Source: Sphingomonas aurantiaca
GTDB taxonomy: Bacteria > Pseudomonadota > Alphaproteobacteria > Sphingomonadales > Sphingomonadaceae
Assembly (NCBI RefSeq): GCF_003050705.1
Contig: NZ_QAOG01000004.1
Location: 124,001 to 188,000, forward strand
Reading direction: 5' to 3'
DNA length: 64,000 nucleotides
The translations under genes were made by a program, and so were the position numbers. The notes under the pieces are model-generated. The model did no database searches and was not told where the DNA came from. It was given only the letters and a program-made list of their open reading frames with translations. Shown here piece after piece: positions 41,155 to 49,980 of the stretch; positions within the stretch are counted from its first letter, which is position 1, and each line of letters opens with the position of its first letter.

Positions 41155-41170
41155 TGCGACAAAGGTCGTA
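41155..41170. promoter_or_regulatory. Operator-like motif, right inverted copy
   Basis: On the minus strand this reads TACGACCTTTGTCGCA, identical to the left copy at 13 of 16 positions. The two copies point away from each other, 57 bases apart, and lie 98 bases behind the receptor start and 58 bases before the gluconokinase start. Confidence 0.45.
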
Positions 41171-41228
41171 ATGGCCAAGCCCCCGCCGCCGCCCGATAGC
41201 GGTGGCGCGGAGCAGTCGATGAGGGTGC

Positions 41229-41807
41229 GTGGTGCAAGCAGAACGACAGATTTCCGGAAACGCGCGCGGCATCGTCGTCATGGGCGTGAGCGGCAGCGGC
41301 AAATCGACGCTGGCGGCCTATCTGGCCGAGCAGCTCCACTGCCCCTTGCTGGAAGGCGATACGTTCCATGCGCCGGCGAGCATCGCCAAGATGCAGTCGG
41401 GTCACCCACTCGACGATGCGGACCGGTGGCCCTGGCTCGATCGGCTCGGGAGAGCGCTCGGCGAAGCGGCGCTGGGCGCGCAGGCCGACCATGACGGCCT
41501 TGCGGTGGCCGCGTGTTCTGCGCTCAAACGCAGTTATCGCGAGCGTCTGGCCGCGGCTTCCGCTGTGCCGTTGTCGTTCGTGTTGCTCGATACGATGCCC
41601 GCCGAAATTGCGCGCAGACTTGCGACGCGGTCGGGGCATTACATGCCGGCAAGTCTGCTCGACAGCCAACTCGCAACGCTCGAGCGGCCGACAGCGGACG
41701 AAAACGCGCTGATGCTCGATGCGGGCCGGACCCCGGATGCGCTCGGCAGCGACGTGCTGACGTGGCTGGGGATCACCATCCCTGGGTCGGCGCAGCCGCC
41801 CGGCTGA
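41229..41807 (+). CDS. gntK: Gluconokinase
   Basis: The 192-residue kinase has a P-loop GVSGSGKST (residues 19-27). It then has CPLLEGDTFHAPASIAKMQSGHPL with the substrate contacts and CSALKRSYRERL, all typical of the GntK family. It phosphorylates gluconate to 6-phosphogluconate in the cytoplasm with ATP. Translation starts at one of two adjacent GTG codons (41229 or 41232); neither has an excellent ribosome site. It converges with the FCD/GntR regulator gene. Together with GntP it forms the gluconate branch of this region. Confidence 0.93.
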   Translation: MVQAERQISGNARGIVVMGVSGSGKSTLAAYLAEQLHCPLLEGDTFHAPASIAKMQSGHPLDDADRWPWLDRLGRALGEAALGAQADHDGLAVAACSALKRSYRERLAAASAVPLSFVLLDTMPAEIARRLATRSGHYMPASLLDSQLATLERPTADENALMLDAGRTPDALGSDVLTWLGITIPGSAQPPG

Positions 41808-41826
41808 CGCGGCGCACCGGCACGCG

Positions 41827-42504
41827 TCAGGGCATGAGGCGCTTGCGGCCCTGCGACAAATGCCAGCGCATCGCCAGCGCTGCCCCGTCCGCATCCTCCG
41901 CGCGGATCGCCTCGACGATCGCGTCATGCTCCTCCATCATCGCACCGATCACCTCCGGCGGGCGCGAGCGGGAGATGTCGACGCCGGCGCGCAGGATCCG
42001 CATCACCTCTTCGTGGAGATGGTCGAACACCAGCAGGAACGCGGCGTTCGCAGTAGCTTCAACGATCGTGCGGTGGAGAATCCAGTCCTCGTCATGCGCC
42101 GGCGCATTCGACAGCAGCGCACCGCGCAGGGCTTCCAGCGCACGCTCGATCGCCTCGAGTTGATGATGCGACCGGCGTAATGCGGCCAGCCGTGCCGCTT
42201 CCGCCTCCAGCACGAACCGCACCTCGTAGGTGCCGAGCGTCGTCGCCAGTGCATCCATCGGCATGTGCGTGCCGAGGCGCTCCGACGGGCGCCGCTTGAC
42301 GTACGACCCCGCGCCGCGCCGCGCCTGTGTGATCCCGTCCGACGCGAGCCTCGCCAGGGCTTCGCGGACTATGGTTCGGGACATACTGAACATCGTCGCA
42401 AGTTGCGCTTCGGACGGGAGGCGATCGCCGACCGCCAACTTGTCGTCGGTGATGATCCGGACGATCGCCGTATAGGCGCGGTCCGCGAGCCGTAATTCGG
42501 TCAT
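41827..42504 (-). CDS. FCD-subfamily GntR transcription regulator
   Basis: The 225-residue protein has an N-terminal winged helix (LPSEAQLATMFSMSRTIVREALARL) and a helical FCD effector domain from about residue 88 (EVRFVLEAEAARLAA), with the metal/ligand His residues in HRTIVEA and EEHDAIVEAI. FadR-like regulators bind carboxylic acids such as gluconate, glucuronate or their derivatives. It is 18 bases downstream of gntP on the same strand, so it likely controls gntP, gntK and perhaps nearby sugar-acid genes. It is usually a repressor; that is inference here. Confidence 0.9.
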   Translation of the reverse strand: MTELRLADRAYTAIVRIITDDKLAVGDRLPSEAQLATMFSMSRTIVREALARLASDGITQARRGAGSYVKRRPSERLGTHMPMDALATTLGTYEVRFVLEAEAARLAALRRSHHQLEAIERALEALRGALLSNAPAHDEDWILHRTIVEATANAAFLLVFDHLHEEVMRILRAGVDISRSRPPEVIGAMMEEHDAIVEAIRAEDADGAALAMRWHLSQGRKRLMP

Positions 42505-42522
42505 GAGCGGCTCCTGGCTGCG

Positions 42523-43917
42523 TCAGACGACATGGCTGAGCGCCATCACCAGCGCGAGGCCGACGACCGAGATCGCCGTCTCGAGCAGCGACCAGGTGCG
42601 GAACGTGTCCGCGGTGCTGGTGCCGACATAGCTCTTCACCAGCCAGAAACCGGGATCGTTCACATGGCTGAAGAACACCGACCCCGCGCCGATCGCCAGC
42701 ACGACGAGTTCGGGCGACACGCCCGAGCTTGCCACGACGCCGGGCATGATCCCGATCGCGGTGATCGTCGCCACCGTCGCCGACCCCGCGGCGAGCCGGA
42801 TCGCGACCGCCACCAGCCAGCCAAGCAGCAGCGGCGATATCGCGTACATCATCACCGTCCGCGCGAGCAGATCGGACAGGCCCGCGGTCACCAGCACCTG
42901 TTTCAACGCGCCGCCCGCGCCGATCGCGAGCAGGATCGCGCCGGCCGCGCCCATCGTCTCGTGCCACACGGCCTCCTGGATCGCCGATTCACGCAGCCGG
43001 CGACCGAACAGGACCGGCAGCGCGAGGAGGTTGGTCAGGAGCAGCGCGACGACCGGATTGCTCGCCGCGACCAGCCCCGGCGCGCCCTTCCAGGCCGGGA
43101 CCATCTGGCCGAGCTCGCCGGTGGCGATCAGCACGACCGGCAGCATCACGATCACCAGCGACAGCATCCGCGAGGGCGTCGCGATTCCAAGACCGGTGTC
43201 GCGCAGGACGGGCGAGGCCAGCCGCACGCCGCGCGTCGTGAACTTCGCCAGCACAGGGCCGGCGACGATCGCGGTCGGGATCGCGATGAGGATCCCGTAC
43301 AGCATCGTCAGCCCGAGATTGGCGCCCAGCGCCTCGACCGCGAGCAGCGGGCCGGGATGCGGCGGGACGAGCGCGTGCACGACGCCGAGCCCCGCGAGCG
43401 CGGGCATGATCAGCCGCAGCTTGGCCTGGTCACGCGCGGCATCGCTCGTGCCTGCGGACATCGCCGACATTTCCTCCGCCGCCGCGACGACGATCGGCAG
43501 CAGCAGGACGAGACCGGTTTCGAAGAACAGCGGCAAGCCGATGACGATCGCGATGCCGAGCGTCGCCCAGGGCGCGGCGCGCGTCCCGGTCAGGTTCAGC
43601 GCGCCCTTGGCGAGCGACGCGGCGGCGCCCGAAAGATGTAGCATCGCGCCGAGCGACAGCCCCAGCGCGACGACCAGCCCGGTGCCGCCGACGATGTCGC
43701 CGACGCCCTTCTGCACGGCCTTGGCGACTTCCGGCAGCGGCAACCCGGCGAGCAACCCGACGGTGAACGCGCCGCACAACAGGCCGATGAACGGATGCAA
43801 TCGCCCGCGGACGATCATCAGCACGGCGAGCAGGATTCCCGACAGCGCGGCAACGATCAGCCTCAGATCGCCGCCGATCATCGGCGCCTGTCCCCGGTCC
43901 GTACGCGGCGCTTGCAT
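42523..43917 (-). CDS. gntP: GntP-family gluconate:H+ symporter
   Basis: The 464-residue inner-membrane protein is a string of about 12-14 hydrophobic helices. It has GntP-family blocks such as GLPLFFETGLVLLLPI, VPPHPGPLLAVEALGANLG and the C-terminal GAGSVFFSHVNDPGFWLVK. Family members import gluconate or related sugar acids with protons. Two starts are possible: ATG at 43917 (used) and ATG at 43881, which begins closer to the first helix. The adjacent FCD regulator, the gluconokinase across it and the upstream lactonase all point to aldonate uptake. Confidence 0.93.
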   Translation of the reverse strand: MQAPRTDRGQAPMIGGDLRLIVAALSGILLAVLMIVRGRLHPFIGLLCGAFTVGLLAGLPLPEVAKAVQKGVGDIVGGTGLVVALGLSLGAMLHLSGAAASLAKGALNLTGTRAAPWATLGIAIVIGLPLFFETGLVLLLPIVVAAAEEMSAMSAGTSDAARDQAKLRLIMPALAGLGVVHALVPPHPGPLLAVEALGANLGLTMLYGILIAIPTAIVAGPVLAKFTTRGVRLASPVLRDTGLGIATPSRMLSLVIVMLPVVLIATGELGQMVPAWKGAPGLVAASNPVVALLLTNLLALPVLFGRRLRESAIQEAVWHETMGAAGAILLAIGAGGALKQVLVTAGLSDLLARTVMMYAISPLLLGWLVAVAIRLAAGSATVATITAIGIMPGVVASSGVSPELVVLAIGAGSVFFSHVNDPGFWLVKSYVGTSTADTFRTWSLLETAISVVGLALVMALSHVV

Positions 43918-43981
43918 GGTGGCGACATCGACATCCTTCCCCGCGATCCGACGGCGTGTTCGCCTGTCGAGTAGAGTCAAT

Positions 43982-43992
43982 CTGTAGGACAG
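43982..43992. promoter_or_regulatory. Candidate FCD/GntR operator before gntP
   Basis: CTGT-AGG-ACAG is a short perfect inverted repeat 65 bases upstream of the gntP start. Its size and symmetry suit an FCD-type GntR regulator, one of which is encoded two genes downstream. It is too short to be certain. Confidence 0.35.
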
Positions 43993-44021
43993 CTATTCGC
44001 GAACTGCCATCAGAAAAGGCT

Positions 44022-44035
44022 TGATAGCGCTATAA
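44022..44035. promoter_or_regulatory. LacI-type operator before the LuxR/beta-helix genes
   Basis: TGATAGCGCTATAA has the symmetric core GATAGCGCTAT and matches the LacI-type pattern except at the last C. It lies between gntP (leftward) and the LuxR-type gene (rightward). The same pattern occurs near GH39 and near GH67/GH3. Confidence 0.45.
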
Positions 44036-44176
44036 AGAGCGGAGCATAGTATAAACCTGTCCAACCGAATCTGTAAAAAGCAGGCTGGTGGATCGGGAGC
44101 TTGGACCTTGCTGTCGCGGCGTCAGACCGCGGAGCGAAAAGCTGCGGCACAAGAGCCGAAACAGTGGAGGATGATC

Positions 44177-44446
44177 ATGGAAGCGACTGTTCGGGATGCT
44201 TACCGACCCCTGCGCACACCTGCCGATACGGCCGCCGGGACGCGCTCTCCGGAACTGACCCCGACGCAGATCAAGGTTCTCCGCGGCGTGCATTCGGGGT
44301 TGCTCAACAAGCAGATCGCCTATGACCTCGGCATCGCTGAAGCGACGGTCAAGGCGCACATGACCGCGCTGATGCGCAAGCTGAACGTGCGCAATCGCAC
44401 GCAGGTGGCGATCGTCGCGCAGACGCTGGTGCTGCGCACCGCCTGA
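44177..44446 (+). CDS. LuxR-type HTH protein without a sensor domain
   Basis: The 89-residue protein consists almost only of a LuxR/FixJ-type helix-turn-helix: LTPTQIKVLRGVHSGLLNKQ, then IAYDLGIAEATVKAHMTALM and RKLNVRNRTQV. There is no receiver or autoinducer domain, as in single-domain LuxR proteins. GTGGAGG six bases before the ATG at 44177 decides the start. It lies 80 bases before the large beta-helix gene and is likely in the same transcript, so it may regulate that gene or others locally. Confidence 0.8.
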   Translation: MEATVRDAYRPLRTPADTAAGTRSPELTPTQIKVLRGVHSGLLNKQIAYDLGIAEATVKAHMTALMRKLNVRNRTQVAIVAQTLVLRTA

Positions 44447-44526
44447 ACGGCCCCGGTCATCGGACCTGCAACCGCGACATCGATTTTTCCGCAATCACCA
44501 CCCGCAATCCGGGGGACAGGATCACC

Positions 44527-47500
44527 ATGACGATGAAATGGCTGCTGGGCGGCGCGGCTTTGCTGCCGCTGCTGTCCCCCGTCGCGGCATTCGCGAAGAC
44601 GAGTTCGGTCTATCTCACCCGCCCCGACGATCCGCGCGCGGTGACCGTCAAGGGCGTCGGCGACGGTCGCGCCGATGACAGCGTCGCGCTGCAACAGGCG
44701 ATCGACTCGGCGGCGGCGGGTGGACAGGGGGGCGGGCAGGGCGGCGTCGTGTTCCTGCCGTCGGGCCGGTACCGGATCAGCCGCACGATCTTCGTCCGGT
44801 CGGCGGTCCGAATCTTCGGGATCGGGCCGACCCGTCCCGAGATCGTCCTGGGCGATAACAGCGCGGGCTACGCATCGGGCGTCGCGGCGATGCTGAGTTT
44901 CACCGGCGAGGATCAATACAAGGTCGGCAAGGCGCCGGTTCCGCCCCCCACCAGCGTACCGTTCGATCCCGCGATCTTCGATGCGACCTCAAGCACCTTC
45001 TATTCCGCGCTGTCGAACATCGATTTCCGGATCGGCGACGGCAATGCGGGCGCAGTCGCGGTGCGCTTCCGCGTCGCGCAGCACGGCTATCTGCGGCATG
45101 TCGATTTCCACATCGGCTCGGGGCTTGCCGGGGTCTACCAGGCGGGCAACGAATTCGAGGATTTGCGGTTCTTCGGCGGTCGCTACGGGATCATGTCCGA
45201 AAAGACCTCGCCCGCCTGGCAGTTCACGCTGATCGATTCCGAATTCCAGGGCCAGCGCGACGCCGCGATCCGCGAGCATGAGGTCGACCTGACTCTGGTC
45301 AACGTCGCGATCCGCGATACGCCGGTCGGCATCGAGATCGACCGCGGCTATTCGGATTCGCTGTGGGGCAAGAACGTGCGGTTCGAGAATGTCTCGCGGG
45401 CCGGCGTGATCGTCTCGGCCGAGAACAGCGTCTTCACACAAATCGGTTTTGACGACGCCACCGCGGTCGATACGCCGACCTTCGTCCGGTTCCGTGAGAG
45501 CGGCAAGACCGTGGCCGGGGTCGGGCGGCGCTACCGCGTGGCGGATTTCTCCTATGGCCTGAAACTGCCGGGGCTCGGCAAGATCGGCGACTATGCGACC
45601 GACGTGACGATGGCGCCGCTGGCACGCGTTCCGGCGCGAACCACGCGGGCGATCCGCGCGCTGCCGCCGGTCAGGGACTGGGCGAATGTCCGCGATCTGG
45701 GCGTGAAGGGCGACGACACGACCGACGACACCGCCGCGCTGCAACGCGCGATCGATACGCACCGCGTGCTCTATTTCCCCACCGGCCGCTACCGCGTGTC
45801 CGACACGGTGAAACTGCGCGCCGACAGCGTGCTGATCGCGCTCCACCCCGGGCTGACGCATCTTTACCTCGTCGACCAGACGCCGGGTTATGCGGGTGTC
45901 GGCGCGCCCAAGGCGCTGGTCGAGAGCGCGCGCGGGGGCAATGCGATCGTCTCCGGGCTCGGCCTGTGGACCGGCGGCGTCAATCCGCGCGCGACCGCGC
46001 TGCTGTGGCGTGCGGGCGAGGCGTCGATGGTCAACGACGTCAAGATTCAGGGCGGCGGCGGCACCGCGCTGACCAAGGGGAGCCCGATCGGCTTCGGCGA
46101 TCCGCGGGCGCGCTTCGACGGCCAGTCGCCGAGCATCTGGGTGACCGATGGCGGCGGCGGCACGTTCGCGGCGATCTGGTCGCCCAACACCCTGGCGTCG
46201 GCGGGCTTCCACGTATCGAACACCAAGACGCCGGGGCATGTGTACCAGCTGTCCGCCGAGCATCATTATCGCGCGGAAATCGTCCTCGACCATGTCGAGA
46301 ATTGGGAGTTTCTCGCGCCGCAGACCGAGCAGGAGGTGCGCGACGGGGTCGATGCGATCTCGACCGAGATCCGGGATTCGCGCAACATCCTGTTCGCCAA
46401 TTACCACGCGTATCGCGTCACGCGGTCGATCAAGCCGATGGACGCCGCGGTGAAGCTGTACGGGGCGGGCGACATTCGATTCCGCAACGTGCACGTGAAC
46501 GCCGAAAGCGGGTTTGCGAGTTGCGACGCGAAGGGCTGCGGCACGTATATACGCGCGAGCAAATATCCGTTCGAAAACGCGATCAAGGACATGACTGGGC
46601 GGCAGGAGGTGCGCGAGCGCGAGTTTGCGCGGCTCGACGTGCCGCCGGCGCCAACGACCGCCGCCCTCATATCCGCGCCGCCGGTGTCGCCGGGGATCAG
46701 GACACTCGTGGACGGCTTCTATTCGATCGGCGGGGGGTGTTGGTGGGGGAAGGACTTCTACTTCATCGACCGGCATTTCCAGCGGATCTATCGCTGGACC
46801 GACGCGGGCGGGCTGTCGATCGTGACGGATGCGCCGAGCGATGCGGTCAGCCTTGCGGTCGATCGATCGGGACATCTGCTGGTGCTGTCGTCGGCCGGGC
46901 GCGATGCGACCGTCTACAGCCTCGATCCTGCCAGGCCGGACTCGATCCGGGTCATCGCGCCGACCGCTGTCTCGGGGACGCCCGCGGCGACTTTGCTTCC
47001 CGGCAACGTCTGGGCGAACGGCGAGTTCGCCGACCGGATCGATCCCGTGACCTACCACTATCCGACGATGGCCGAGCTGTTCGCGACCAAGATGGGCGAG
47101 GCCAAGCCGCAGGAATATCGATCGCCCGACGGATCGCTGGCGCTGCCCGCGTTCCGTGTCTGGAACCAGGGGCCCGACGATCACCAGGGGTGGCGCTGGT
47201 CAGACACGCTCGACGCCTATGGACTGGTATCCGCCGCGCCCGGAGCGCGCGTCGTCCTGACCAACGCCTCCGAGAACCGGACCTATGACGGTCTCGTCGG
47301 TGACCAGGGACGAGTCACCGACCTGAAGGTCATCGCCGAGCGTGGCGGCGAGAGCGCGGTCCGCGACGGCAGTGGGCGGCTGTATGTCGCGAACGGGCAG
47401 GTGTTCGTCTATGCCGCCGACGGCACGCAGCTACGCCGTATCGACATGCCCGACCGCCCGCTGCAGCTCGTCATCGGCGGCGCGGACGGGCGGACGCTGT

Positions 47501-47541
47501 ATGTGCTGACGCATCACGCTTTGTACGCGGTGGCGATCTGA
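44527..47541 (+). CDS. Very large secreted protein with two pectate-lyase-3-type beta-helix domains
   Basis: The 1004-residue protein has a signal peptide (MKWLLGGAALLPLLSPVAAFA). Two beta-helix domains follow, each opening in the same way: KGVGDGRADDSVALQQAIDS (about residue 39) with FLPSGRYRIS, and LGVKGDDTTDDTAALQRAID (about 394) with YFPTGRYRVS. This is the pectate_lyase_3/GH55-like tandem arrangement. The last ~280 residues look like a propeller (GGCWWGKDFYFIDRHFQRIY and HLLVLSS) of SMP-30-like type. The role is probably binding or cleaving a plant or fungal polysaccharide outside the cell; the exact activity is unknown. Its 3' end overlaps the convergent esterase gene by 71 bases. Confidence 0.75.
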   Translation: MTMKWLLGGAALLPLLSPVAAFAKTSSVYLTRPDDPRAVTVKGVGDGRADDSVALQQAIDSAAAGGQGGGQGGVVFLPSGRYRISRTIFVRSAVRIFGIGPTRPEIVLGDNSAGYASGVAAMLSFTGEDQYKVGKAPVPPPTSVPFDPAIFDATSSTFYSALSNIDFRIGDGNAGAVAVRFRVAQHGYLRHVDFHIGSGLAGVYQAGNEFEDLRFFGGRYGIMSEKTSPAWQFTLIDSEFQGQRDAAIREHEVDLTLVNVAIRDTPVGIEIDRGYSDSLWGKNVRFENVSRAGVIVSAENSVFTQIGFDDATAVDTPTFVRFRESGKTVAGVGRRYRVADFSYGLKLPGLGKIGDYATDVTMAPLARVPARTTRAIRALPPVRDWANVRDLGVKGDDTTDDTAALQRAIDTHRVLYFPTGRYRVSDTVKLRADSVLIALHPGLTHLYLVDQTPGYAGVGAPKALVESARGGNAIVSGLGLWTGGVNPRATALLWRAGEASMVNDVKIQGGGGTALTKGSPIGFGDPRARFDGQSPSIWVTDGGGGTFAAIWSPNTLASAGFHVSNTKTPGHVYQLSAEHHYRAEIVLDHVENWEFLAPQTEQEVRDGVDAISTEIRDSRNILFANYHAYRVTRSIKPMDAAVKLYGAGDIRFRNVHVNAESGFASCDAKGCGTYIRASKYPFENAIKDMTGRQEVREREFARLDVPPAPTTAALISAPPVSPGIRTLVDGFYSIGGGCWWGKDFYFIDRHFQRIYRWTDAGGLSIVTDAPSDAVSLAVDRSGHLLVLSSAGRDATVYSLDPARPDSIRVIAPTAVSGTPAATLLPGNVWANGEFADRIDPVTYHYPTMAELFATKMGEAKPQEYRSPDGSLALPAFRVWNQGPDDHQGWRWSDTLDAYGLVSAAPGARVVLTNASENRTYDGLVGDQGRVTDLKVIAERGGESAVRDGSGRLYVANGQVFVYAADGTQLRRIDMPDRPLQLVIGGADGRTLYVLTHHALYAVAI

Positions 47542-48757
47542 ACAGCGCGAGCGGCACGGCCTCGCCCATCCGGCGATACCCGGCTTCGGAGGGGTGGAGG
47601 TGATCGCCCGAATCGACTGCGGGGTCGAGCCGGATGGGCTGCGCCGGATCGCGCATCACGCGGTCGAAGTCGATTACCGCGTCGAACACGCCCGACGTGC
47701 GGACGAACGCGTTGACCGCCTGGCGATCGGCTTCGGTCGCGGGGCCGGGGTGATAATAGTCGTTGCCGCCAAACGGCATGATCGTCGCACCGATCACCCT
47801 TATGCCGTGCGCGTGCGCGCGCGCGACGAGTTCGGTGTAGCCGGTGGTGATCTGCGTCACGAGCGCGGTATGCGCCGCCGGTGTCGCGGGGGCCTCGCGC
47901 GTGAGGACGCCGAGATCGTTGACGCCTTCAAGCACGATCGCCCAGCGGACGCCGCTGCGCGCGATGACGTCGCGATCGAACCGCGCCATGAGGTTGGGGC
48001 CCAGCCCGTCGAGCAGGATGCGGTTGCCGCCGATCCCGGCATTGACGACGCCGATGCCGCGCGAGGCCGGCACGCGCCGCAAGCGCTCGGCGAGCACGTC
48101 GGTCCAGCGCGTGTTCCGGTTCGGCTTGACCCCGTATCCGTCGGTGATCGAGTCCCCGATCGCGACGATCGTCGCGGCGTTTGCCGGGCCCGAGACTTCG
48201 AGATCGGCGAGCGCGTACCAGTGCGTGGCCTGCGCGGCGCCCGCCAGATCGGCGTCGGCGACGTGATCGCCCGCGAGCGTATAGCTGATCGCGCGCGCGC
48301 CTGGATGGCCGGTCTGCGGCGCGGCGGCTTCGGGCAGATACAGGCTGATGGCGAGATCGGCGCCGGCTGCGAGCGGCAGCGCGACGGGATCGGAATAGAG
48401 TTCGGCGCCCGCGGGGATGACGGCGTCGGCGCGGCCCGAGAAGGTCAGCCGCATCCCGCCGGCGATCTGGCTGGTCGCAGGCGCCGCGCTCCGGGCGACA
48501 TGACCGGCGCCGATGACCAGCGGCCGGGTCCCGAACGCGTTGGACAGCCGGACGCGGATGCGAGTCCCGCCTGCGGAGATCCGGATCACCTGGCGCAGCG
48601 TGATCGCACGCGCCCGATCCGCGGGCAGCGCGTTGTCGCCGTCCGCGATCATCTGCGACGATCCCCAGCTTGCGATCCAGGTGTGTGCGGTATCGCGAGC
48701 CTCCGCGCTGGCGCTCAGCAGGCATGCGCTTAGAAATGCTATGGTCCAGCGGCTCAT
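47471..48757 (-). CDS. SGNH/GDSL hydrolase, probable xylan or sugar acetyl esterase
   Basis: The 428-residue protein has a signal peptide (TIAFLSACLLSASAEA). A beta-sandwich with ASWGSSQM and VRLSNAFGTRPL occupies about the first 190 residues, followed by an SGNH domain. The SGNH blocks are VAIGDSITDG (Ser nucleophile), GIGGNR, LEGVNDLG and DHLHPSEAG (catalytic Asp and His). Such secreted two-domain proteins remove acetyl groups from sugars. Its ATG overlaps the stop of the GH10 xylanase (ATGA), which points to acetyl-xylan as substrate. The last ~24 residues are basic and overlap the neighbouring gene. Confidence 0.85.
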   Translation of the reverse strand: MSRWTIAFLSACLLSASAEARDTAHTWIASWGSSQMIADGDNALPADRARAITLRQVIRISAGGTRIRVRLSNAFGTRPLVIGAGHVARSAAPATSQIAGGMRLTFSGRADAVIPAGAELYSDPVALPLAAGADLAISLYLPEAAAPQTGHPGARAISYTLAGDHVADADLAGAAQATHWYALADLEVSGPANAATIVAIGDSITDGYGVKPNRNTRWTDVLAERLRRVPASRGIGVVNAGIGGNRILLDGLGPNLMARFDRDVIARSGVRWAIVLEGVNDLGVLTREAPATPAAHTALVTQITTGYTELVARAHAHGIRVIGATIMPFGGNDYYHPGPATEADRQAVNAFVRTSGVFDAVIDFDRVMRDPAQPIRLDPAVDSGDHLHPSEAGYRRMGEAVPLALFRSPPRTKRDASAHTASARPRRR

Positions 48758-49971
48758 CGGCGGTGTCCTTGGCCGTCGGCGACGGCGTTCGAGGGGGCCG
48801 GCTTCGGGGCTGAGGCTAGCGCGGCGGCGATCGCCGTGCGCATGGGCTTGGCGACGAACCGGTCGTCATAGGGGCAGGGACGGCGGCGCGCCGTGTCGGG
48901 GCGGGGCTCGAACCCCTCGATCCAGCTGTAGCGGTCGGACAGTCCCCATAGAAGAATATCGCGGACCGAAGGGTAGGACAGCATCAGATCGAGATAGCCG
49001 CGCGTGAAATCCGCCACCGCGCGATCGCGTGCACCGATGTCGGCCGGGAGTTTGTTGTCGCGAACGTCCAGTTCGGTGATGACGAGGCCGTACCCCATCG
49101 CGGTCACCGCATCGAGGAAGCGACGCCATTCGCCCTCGAGCGCAGCCGTTGCAGCCCGCGCGTCGGGGCCCTGCGTGACGAGGTGCGACTGTACCCCGAG
49201 CGAGTCGACGGGGACGCCACGGCGCTTGAAGCCTTCGAGCAATGCCAGCACGCCGGCGCGGTGCTTCGCGTTGCCGGGTTCCCAGCTCATATAGTCGTTA
49301 TAGACGAGCTCGGCGTGGGGGGCGGCGGTGCGCGCGGTGTGGAAGGCGAGGTCGAGCGTGGCTTCGGGACCGCCCAGCGCGCGCGACAGCGCGGTCTGGT
49401 ACAGCGTCGAGTCCGCCGGGTTCACCGCCTCGTTGACGACGTCGTAGCTGCCGATCCGCGTGCCGTAGCGACCGCAGACGGTGGTGATATGCTCGACGAG
49501 CAGCCGCGCCGCCGCCTGTGCGGGGTTTGCGCCGAAATCATGGTTCTCCTCCCAGCGCGGCATCCATTTCGGCTGATGCCAAAGCAGGTTGTGACCGCGC
49601 ACGGGCAGGCGCTTCGCCGTCGCCCAGGCCATTATCGCGTCCATATGTGTGAAGTCGAAGCTGGTCGCGCTGGGCCGGATCGCCTGCCACTTCATCTCGT
49701 TTTCGGGCACCAGCAGGCCGCAGTCGCGCGCCAGCAGCGCGGCATAGGCCGGGTTGGCGAACGATCCGCGATCCGCGCCCGGGCGGCCCCATGCGACGCA
49801 GGACCCGAGGCGCATGCCCTTGCTCGCGGCGATCGCCTGCAGGCCGGGCATGCTGCCGGCCTGCGCGAGCGCGCCCCCGGCGGTGCCCGCCGCGACGGCG
49901 AGCCCGCCCAGCATCGTCAGCCCGTCGCGTCGCGTGATCTCCACCGAACTCTCCCTCTTCATAGTCGTCAT
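48754..49971 (-). CDS. GH10 endo-1,4-beta-xylanase
   Basis: The 405-residue enzyme has a Tat-type signal (EITRRDGLTMLGGLAVAAG). The GH10 barrel contains NEMKWQAI, GHNLLWHQPKW, the acid/base Glu181 in YDVVNEAV and the nucleophile Glu300 in VITELDV. It cuts the xylan backbone internally. It lies 9 bases after the KDG kinase gene and overlaps the esterase, in the same leftward operon as GH67. An ATG at 49962 is an alternative start. Export by Tat suggests folding in the cytoplasm first. Confidence 0.95.
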   Translation of the reverse strand: MTTMKRESSVEITRRDGLTMLGGLAVAAGTAGGALAQAGSMPGLQAIAASKGMRLGSCVAWGRPGADRGSFANPAYAALLARDCGLLVPENEMKWQAIRPSATSFDFTHMDAIMAWATAKRLPVRGHNLLWHQPKWMPRWEENHDFGANPAQAAARLLVEHITTVCGRYGTRIGSYDVVNEAVNPADSTLYQTALSRALGGPEATLDLAFHTARTAAPHAELVYNDYMSWEPGNAKHRAGVLALLEGFKRRGVPVDSLGVQSHLVTQGPDARAATAALEGEWRRFLDAVTAMGYGLVITELDVRDNKLPADIGARDRAVADFTRGYLDLMLSYPSVRDILLWGLSDRYSWIEGFEPRPDTARRRPCPYDDRFVAKPMRTAIAAALASAPKPAPSNAVADGQGHRR

Positions 49972-49980
49972 CGTGGCTGT

